The notes under the pieces: generated by a model
What the model was told of the DNA's origin: nothing
Seen by the model: only the letters and a program-made list of their open reading frames with translations
The model's database searches: none
Assembly (NCBI GenBank): GCA_013335425.1
Contig: JAAXVQ010000182.1
Coordinates: forward strand, 1-5,043
Direction of reading: 5' to 3'
DNA: 5,043 nucleotides
Source of the DNA: Candidatus Firestoneibacteriota bacterium
GTDB lineage: Bacteria > Oederibacteriota > JAAXVQ01
Made by a program: the position numbers and the translations under genes
Part shown: in pieces, positions 1-5,043 of the stretch
Layout: the number at the start of each line of letters is the position of its first letter
How positions within the stretch are numbered: position 1 is the stretch's first letter

Positions 1-3000
1 CGCCTACGCTTCCCTGCGATGTTTTAACCGTGGTTGTAATTGAATCATAGTATTTATCCGGCCCATACCCGGAAAACTCGATTGTCTGATCAAGGATCAT
101 TCTATTCGTGTTTAGAATCTTTTTTCCTGCTTTTCCGACAACTGCTTTAAACTTTCGGCCGGCTTGATTTATATGATTTAATAAATATTCGGACGATACT
201 TTACTTTTATCTTTAATGGTTGCTCTCGCGATTTTCAAACTTTTTGCTCCGTTTTCCCCGAGCTCTTTCGCAGTCTGTTTCTCCGGCAACAGGGCGGTCA
301 TAATCATACTCTTGGTTACGCCGTGTATGGCAGTACCTATATAATCCGGTTTGAAAGTCTTACGGTTTTTAGTGCCTGCAATTTGAGGATTTTCTTTGCT
401 GTTTAAAACCTTCCTATTCTCGTCACTCAGCCCGCGGGGGTTCTCGGGACCTCCGTTGCCACCAGGGCTGCCCTTACCTTGAAACAAATCATTTCCCGAA
501 TTTTGCTCCGCACGCCGGGCGCTAAGTTGGTCTTCAGCTTGTTTAGCTGATATTTGACCGGTAATCACCCGACTGTCATGTGGGCCCGAGTCGGAAATTT
601 CCTGAGCGCATTTGGCGTTAAAGGCCGGTCGTAATGTCTGACGGGTTGAGTAGGTCTGCGTTCCGGCATGGGGGTAACGGCCGAAATAATTGACCAGGTC
701 CTCTCGAGCAACGCTTTTAGACGCGCTTAAAACACGGGCTTTGTCCAGATAGGCTTGTGCCACATTGGCCGCATTGGCTTGATCGATCTGGATCTGCCGA
801 AAAAGTTCGTCTGTGCCGCCGGGGTTGCCGGCATTGCCCTGGCCGATGTTATAGACCGGACCCGACACGCGTTGCAAAGCCGGCACCATTTGCGCCATAC
901 TCTGGATGGCGCCGGCCCAGTCAAAGCTGTTTCCGCTTTTGGTAGCTTTTAACACGTTTTTTCCAATGCCGTATATTTTGACGCCATCGTCCGCGTAGAC
1001 GCGATACTCCCGGTATTTGGTCTTGGCTTCCGTGTCCAGGTAATCGCTCGCCAAATCCAATGCGAGCAAAATTGCCGAGGCATAGCTAAAATCTTCGGTT
1101 TTTTGTGATTTGGAATACGCGTCATAAAGACGGTAGAGTCCTGCCGCTGTGTGCACGTACTGATGAGTGTCCTTTCCCAAATAGGTGCTTAAACTTTCTG
1201 CTGCGCCTATATAGTCTTTCTCAAAGACAACCTCGTCCAGAGCGCTCTTGGCTGCCCGATATTTCGGGGGGATGAAACGGTCGCAGACATTGGAAACGCC
1301 TTTCCAATCTACCTTTTCCAATTCTTTTCCCCACAGCTCGGGACCGCCGCCGAGGGCGGCAAAGGTCTTTTGCAATTCCGTCCAGCGATCCCCAACCCAG
1401 GTTATGGTTCCCTGAATCGGATCGTTTATATTTGTCATCCATCCGGCGGCGTTTTCAACAAAATCAAATTTCCAATTGGACGAATTGATGATATCCGTCA
1501 GTTTCTCCCACCCAATGGCGGGATTGAAATTAATCCCATGCAAAAAGTTGTTTGCACCTGTCAGCACGTTGTTGCCAAAGTTCAAAATATTGTCGGAAAA
1601 ATTTTCGACCTGCAACGAGGCCGTGACAAACATTTGCAGGCCTTGCCCAAGGTTTTCGACGACTTGCGTGAACTGCTCCTGCAGTTTCTGGAACAGGGGA
1701 ACGGCGTCATGTGAACTGCTCAAACGCGCAAAGATGACGTCCATTTGCATCATGAACTTAGCGCCATAATCTTTAAACGCACCCAGATGCGCGGTGGTTT
1801 GCGAAAGCCAGGTATTTAAATCCAAGGGCTGGTTGCCGGTCAACTGATCCATAAGGCCGGTTATATCTTTGCTCAAACTGTCCAGGGAGTTGACCACTGC
1901 ATTGGCCGACACATAGGCCTGTACATTGGTCACCAAGGTTTCAAATTGATCTTCCAGCATGGTCTTGACATTGGTGTAACGTTCAATCTGGGCCAGCAAG
2001 TCGGAATGTTTAAAATAGGCTTTCAAACCGTCCGAGGCCAATCCCATGGCCGCCTCCAGATACTGACTTTCGATGCCCCACCTTTTCATCAAGCTGCCGA
2101 GCTCCCCCTCGGCCAATTTGGCTGTCAACTGGACGGCACCCTCGTCCAAGCCGGCAACCAACCACCTTTTGGCTTCTGCCCGTAAGCCGTTGATCCGCTC
2201 CAAGTGCTTTCCCAATTGTGTCTGTTCAAACCATTTTTGAGCTTCAACCCCGCCCGCAGCGACCACGTGCTTGAATTCACCCTTCAAATCCCGCAAGTGT
2301 TGCATTTCTTGCAAAGCCGGATTGGACGCAATAACCTGCGCAAACGCGTCATGCCGCAAGTTCTGCAAAACTTCGTTGTCGGCGGCCAATGAAGACCAAT
2401 CCGGCAGGCTTGCTCTTCCTGGGAGGGACAAAGAAAATTGAGTGAGTTGGGACATATCGATTTTTGAATATTTCTGGGTGACGGCTTGGAAAACAGCGGC
2501 CGCATCCGCACTTTTTATTTCTGCGATTTGACGAATAAGGTCTTGCGTAAACCCGCTCTGTACTTGTTCCAACGCCTGCAGTTGGCTCCGGACAAACGCA
2601 AAAGCTGAAGTCCGGGCTTGTTCCCGAAGGTAATTGGTGGTGTGCTCGGCGAATCCGACATCCGCTGATGGAAACTTGGAGATGCGAGCCTGGAGAACCG
2701 AAACCTGACGATCCAGCAAGCCTTGTGCTTGGTCACAAGCTTGTTCAGCTTGGGCCTGAATTTTATGACGTTGTTGGCGCGCTTGAGTTTGCCGGATGCA
2801 TTCGGCACCTTGGTCGCCGGTCTCCCTCCCCTGCGATGCGGCCCGGACCACTCCGGCAGCATGCATGTCCCACCAGGTTTGTGAATTTTCTTTTTTTTGT
2901 TCAACCTCCGTACTCATTTGGCGCAACCAACCGATGGCGTCCTTTACCTGACGCGTAAGCGACGCTTGCACGACCGTATTTACCCTCGCGCTTACCCGAC

Positions 3001-5043
3001 GGGCCAAAAGATCGCTTAAGCGGTTGCTGCCTGAAACCGCGTCTTTGAGTACCGGCGCGATTTCCTTGGCATAGGCTTTGCTCAATCCCGGTGCTCGGGC
3101 TTCCCATAGGCTTTCCAGGCGCTTAGCGGCGTACGCCACCCCGCCCTCCATGAGCATTTCCCTCACCCGTACCCGAGCGGAAGCTTCCCCAGACACCAGC
3201 CCCACGGCCAATTGAATTTTCTGCCGTTGTTCGGAGAGGTCGCGCAACCGGTTGCCAAACTGTGCGCTTTCCAAGGATCGTTTTCGCGTTCCACCCAGAT
3301 CATCATACGCCTGCTGTACTTGAACTTCGCCTCGGGCGAGGGCATCCGCAACTGAGGCCCGTCGGTAATCTTCCAAAGCCTGCGCGACATCACCTTTATC
3401 CATTTGTTCGCGCACTCGGGCAGCTTTACTCTGTTGTTCCAAAAACGCCAAGCGGTCCTGGGCTTCCGCAAGAAAAGCGCTCTGCTCTATTGCCTTCCCT
3501 TTGTTCCCGGCTTGGGGGGCAAAGCCGGACATCGAAATTTTCGCCTCGCTCGTGCGCAGGTTAACCTCTGAGGCAGTGAATGAAAATAATTCCTTTGAGC
3601 TCAGTTTTTTCTCGGTACGATCTGTTGATTCCGAACTTCCCGGAAGGCTCAGGGACTCGGAAACGACATTCAAATTTCTCTCGATTTTTTGCAGATCTTC
3701 CAGAGACACAGGAGCATGGGTCAAAGGCAGAAGATCGTCTTCAACGAGCTTCGGATTAAGCTTGTTTTTTATATAAGCCGGTGCGCCTGACAAGCATTGC
3801 GAGAGATGGAGCGTTCGAACATTTAGTTCGACGCAATAGGCAGCATATTCTTTTCGGGCTTGGGTTAAAGCTGTTTGAACACTCTGTGGCCAGGCGGCAG
3901 CCGCTTGCTTAGCAACTTTTTGCGCCACAGCCAAGGCGCGGCTCAAAGCCGGAGACTGGGCTGTTTGGATTTGCAAGTTTGCAACAGCTTGTGCATAATT
4001 CTGCATGGCCGTTTCTAAGTTTTCCCTGCGGCGGGCATTGTCTTCCATTTGCCGGATACGCCGAACCTGCATTTGCGCCAGACGCGTTTGTGCGGCTAAG
4101 TTACGCAGGTCACAGCGCCATTGTCGAAATTGGGCTTGCTCCCGAACTTCCAGCAAACCGGCTACGACCTCGTCGGCCCTTGCCTGCTTTTGATTGAGGC
4201 TTTGGTGGTAGCCGCACACCTTGGCGATCTGACGTTTTAAAAACTCGCTTTGCTCTTTTTGCCTCCGGGCATAAATCCAGAATTTCTCCCTATTGATGGA
4301 TTGCGATAAACCGCTAGGCAGCTTCAAAGCTTCGATCCGGCCTACCCAGGCATAACCATCAAACTCCCTGAAAATGTCCGCCCAAGATTGAAGCTGTTCA
4401 AGCAGCCGTTGCACTTGCTCCCGACGCATGGTTGATTGATCCAGCAAAACGCGCAGACGACCGTCTCCTTCTCCCCGACTCTTTGAAGTCCCCGCACCCT
4501 CACTTGAAATGTTTTGTGCCGTTATCTGCTTGGCCTGCTGTTCGAGGTCAGCCTGATTTTCCAGTTCCTCCAACTGCCGTGTTATTTCCGTCAGTTGGGC
4601 ACTCGCTGCTCGCGCACGGTCTCCTGCGTTTCGTGCCTGCTCTAAGCCATTGGCTGCTTGTTGCCAGGCATATTGCTCGCGCGCCAAAGCTTGTCGCTGA
4701 CGTAAAGCCGACCAACCTTGCCTGACCAAAACTTGATGCACCTGCTCTTGCTCCATCCAAGGGTTTAATGCTTGACCTGCCCCCTTGGCCATCAACACCT
4801 GTCTCGTTTCCGCATCCAATTTTGAGGAAGCCAACGTCAAGCCGCTCCCTTGCGTCAGAGTTGCTAAAGCTTTCCGTGAAGAGGCGGACGGCTTGTACCC
4901 GTCGATTTCCAAAACAGCGGTCTCGTGTTCCATACGTGCGAGTTCCCGACCAATCTGCTTTTCCAAAGTTTGCTCTAACAGGTTCCGTTCGCGAAAGGCG
5001 CCGCCATGCTTCAAGCATCCCCAAGCTTCTCGAAACGCTTGCG
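1..5043 (-). CDS. Giant helical/coiled-coil protein of unknown function, partial at both ends
   Basis: One minus-strand reading frame (complete codons from base 5041 down to base 2) runs 1,680 codons without a stop, which cannot be chance. No start or stop is visible, so the full protein exceeds 1,680 residues by an unknown amount. The first in-frame Met is residue 37 (bases 4931-4933). It has no clear ribosome binding site, and the same style of sequence continues upstream of it to the edge, so I do not take it as the start. Composition is Gln/Ala/Glu/Arg/Leu-rich and predicted mainly helical, with coiled-coil stretches, flexible linkers, a Trp-rich patch and a Lys-rich AT-rich C-terminal part behind a Gly/Pro hinge. 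Cysteine is scarce (9 seen). I found no P-loop, catalytic motif, convincing membrane helix or recognisable repeat family. Plausible roles are a secreted or surface stalk carrying a C-terminal effector, or a structural filament. The coding call is near certain; the function is unknown. Confidence 0.96.
2..430 (-). other. Lys-rich, AT-rich C-terminal module, partial (residues 1538-1680)
   Basis: This is the last visible part of the giant protein; it continues off the left edge. About 20 of 143 residues are Lys, far above the upstream stretch, and the segment is basic overall, with runs such as AGRKFKAVVGKAGKKILN. By hand count bases 1-420 are about 40% G+C, against about 56% in 421-660. Codons such as TTA, ATA, AGA and AGG are frequent. 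Visible pieces are a polar lead (NPQIAGTKNRKTFKPDYIG), a short helix (HGVTKSMIMTALLPEK), a Lys/Ala helix, and a beta-like end (ILDQTIEFSGYGPDKYYDSI, then TTTVKTSQGSVG). I recognise no fold. An exchangeable effector or toxin domain is a reasonable inference from architecture and composition only. Confidence 0.45.
431..496 (-). other. Gly/Pro-rich hinge (residues 1516-1537)
   Basis: The 22 residues contain eight or more Gly plus three Pro and two to three Asn, with the core GKGSPGGNGGPENPRG. It is the most Gly-dense stretch in the window and lies exactly where base composition falls. It is very probably a flexible linker between the long upstream part and the Lys-rich C-terminal module. Confidence 0.65.
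497..1006 (-). other. Mixed region before the hinge (residues 1346-1515)
   Basis: This region contains a Gly/Asn-rich turn (GQGNAGNPGGTDE, about residues 1400-1412), a helix (QIDQANAANVAQAYLDKARV) and then a stretch with NYFGRYP (residues 1451-1457) and TQTYSTRQTLRPAFN. It ends in a polar helix, ISAKQAEDQLSARRAEQNS, just before the Gly/Pro hinge. Its base composition matches the rest of the gene. Its position makes it a candidate pre-toxin or release region if the C-terminal module is exchangeable. No known pre-toxin motif, such as VENN, is present. Confidence 0.4.
1007..1222 (-). other. Aromatic helical-hairpin segment (residues 1274-1345)
   Basis: The segment EKDYIGAAESLSTYLGKD, then a Tyr-rich helix (AAGLYRLYDAYSK), then FSYASAILLALDLASDYLD has paired amphipathic helices with Tyr, Leu and Ala at regular spacing. 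The pattern is loosely reminiscent of tetratricopeptide-type hairpins, but the consensus is not met well enough to call one. The most hydrophobic part (ASAILLALDLA) is short and contains Asp, so it is not a good membrane helix. Confidence 0.35.
1304..1510 (-). other. Tryptophan cluster (residues 1178-1246)
   Basis: Seven Trp fall within 69 residues, at 1178, 1190, 1201, 1215, 1220, 1237 and 1246, in contexts such as IGWEKLTD, SNWKFDF, AGWMTNI, ITWVGDRW, ELWGKELE and VDWKGVS. Trp is sparse in the preceding 1,100 residues. The neighbouring Asn, Asp, Gly and Pro residues suggest a compact globular domain with loops rather than a coiled coil. It might contact membranes, carbohydrate or another protein surface, but nothing in the sequence decides between these. 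Confidence 0.5.
1532..2455 (-). other. Middle helical region ending in an Asn/Phe-rich strip (residues 863-1170)
   Basis: After a Pro/Ser break the protein becomes less Gln-rich and more typical of globular helical bundles, with hydrophobic and aromatic residues (QKWFEQTQLGKHLERINGLR; LMKRWGIESQYLEAAMGLAS; GAKFMMQMDVIFARL). The last part, residues 1147-1173 extending just past this region, has 9 Asn in 27 residues and four Phe, in a periodic pattern (NFSDNILNFGNNVLTGANNF). No hydrophobic run is long enough for a confident membrane helix. The role is unknown. Confidence 0.45.
2456..3493 (-). other. Third helical segment, Gln/Ala-rich (residues 517-862)
   Basis: This is a long run of predicted helix with strong Gln and Ala content, for example IRQTQARQQRHKIQAQAEQA followed by CDQAQGLLDRQVSVLQARI. 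Short breaks occur at Gly-rich turns such as DDLGGTRKR, VSGEASARVRVREMLMEGG and AVSGSNRLSD. The pattern suggests several antiparallel helices or a segmented coiled coil rather than one uninterrupted rod. No functional site is visible. It ends near a Pro-containing break (LSLPGRASLPDWSS) just after residue 865. Confidence 0.5.
3494..3661 (-). other. Ser/Thr-rich low-complexity linker (residues 461-516)
   Basis: The region begins SESLSLPGSSESTDRTEKK and continues with many Ser, Thr, Lys and Glu residues, then Gly/Pro/Asn (GFAPQAGNKGK) before helices resume at about EQSAFLAEAQ. It has few bulky hydrophobics for about 55 residues inside an otherwise helical protein. It is probably disordered and divides the helical stalk into two arms. 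Confidence 0.55.
3662..4456 (-). other. Second helical segment (residues 196-460)
   Basis: This stretch is dominated by Gln, Arg, Ala, Leu and Glu and looks like long helices, for example LAQMQVRRIRQMEDNARRRE near residues 320-340. A more globular-looking insertion with aromatic residues lies near residues 220-265, around DIFREFDGYAWVGRIEALKL and NREKFWIYARRQKEQ. It holds four of the nine cysteines (KVCGYH, RWRCDL, YCVEL, SQCLSG). There is no enzyme motif that I recognise. A spectrin-like or bundle-type fold is possible but cannot be shown from sequence alone. Confidence 0.5.
4457..4507 (-). other. Short Gly/Ser/charged linker (residues 179-195)
   Basis: The sequence SSEGAGTSKSRGEGDGR is almost free of hydrophobic residues and rich in Gly, Ser and charge. 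It separates the coiled coil ending near residue 178 from the next helical segment, which begins with LRVLLDQSTMRREQVQRLLE. It is most likely a flexible, disordered joint. Confidence 0.6.
4508..5041 (-). other. N-terminal visible coiled-coil segment (residues 1-178)
   Basis: This part of the giant protein is highly charged and Gln-rich, with runs such as QALAREQYAWQQAANGLEQA. A heptad pattern is clearest from residue 150: in LTEITRQLEELENQA, hydrophobic or Ala residues fall at positions 1, 4, 8, 11 and 15. A less regular stretch near residues 50-90 (DGYKPSASSRKALATLTQGS) contains Pro, Ser and Gly and probably interrupts the helix. Such segments usually form rods or oligomerise. The helix continues off the right edge of the window. 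Coiled-coil character is judged by eye only. Confidence 0.6.

Noticed and set aside
1030..1100. Possible transmembrane helix around ASAILLALDLASDYL
   Set aside because: The hydrophobic run is too short and contains Asp, so it reads as an amphipathic helix.
1370..1769. Two overlapping plus-strand ORFs of 114 and 97 codons
   Set aside because: Both are antisense to the giant coding frame, have no convincing ribosome binding site and show out-of-frame composition.
2515..2904. A 129-codon minus-strand ORF in another frame
   Set aside because: The product is basic and Pro/Cys-containing with no recognisable fold, and it lies inside the giant gene. It is a shadow ORF.
4931..4933. In-frame Met at residue 37 as a possible true start of the giant gene
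   Set aside because: No Shine-Dalgarno-like sequence precedes it, and the frame continues upstream with the same helical composition to the window edge.
4548..5024. A 158-codon minus-strand ORF in another frame, beginning MGMLEAWRRL
   Set aside because: It overlaps the giant frame completely, its product is rich in Arg, Gly, Ser and Thr with no domain logic, and the giant frame is open and protein-like across the same bases. It is a shadow.
1..5043. tRNA, rRNA, CRISPR array, insertion sequence, promoter or terminator
   Set aside because: The window has no intergenic DNA. I saw no tandem direct repeats, inverted terminal repeats or hairpin-plus-T-tract outside the coding pattern.

Overview
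The whole 5,043-base window lies inside one protein-coding gene on the minus strand. Reading the minus strand in the frame whose codons occupy plus-strand positions 2-4, 5-7 ... 5039-5041 gives 1,680 consecutive sense codons with no stop. The frame is still open at both edges, so both the start (beyond base 5043) and the stop (before base 1) are outside the window. Residue numbers below count from the first complete codon in the window (codon 5039-5041 = residue 1; residue i occupies bases 5042-3i to 5044-3i).

I do not recognise the family. The visible protein is mostly alpha-helical. The first half or so (residues 1 to about 860) is rich in Gln, Ala, Glu, Arg and Leu, with heptad-like coiled-coil stretches broken by two low-complexity linkers: Gly/Ser at 179-195 and Ser/Thr at about 461-516. 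A middle helical section (863-1170) ends in an Asn/Phe-rich strip. It is followed by a tryptophan cluster (7 Trp between 1178 and 1246), then an aromatic helical segment (about 1274-1345). Next come a mixed region, a Gly/Pro hinge (1516-1537) and a Lys-rich C-terminal module (1538-1680 and beyond). I saw no convincing transmembrane helix, signal peptide, nucleotide-binding P-loop or catalytic motif, although the true N terminus is not visible.

The most notable signal is at the left end. By hand count, bases 1-420, which encode the last visible part of the protein, are about 40% G+C. The adjoining 421-660 are about 56%, and two sampled lines further in are near 58%. The change falls at the Gly/Pro hinge. 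A long conserved stalk, a flexible hinge and a compositionally distinct C-terminal tip is the layout of polymorphic toxins and other proteins with exchangeable C-terminal domains. That interpretation is inference; no toxin fold is recognised.

The host is a bacterium of medium G+C content by codon style. Giant helical proteins like this occur in several uncultured lineages (for example Omnitrophota) and in other bacteria with large secreted proteins, but nothing here fixes the taxon. There is no intergenic DNA in the window, and no RNA gene, mobile element, CRISPR array, promoter or terminator was seen.
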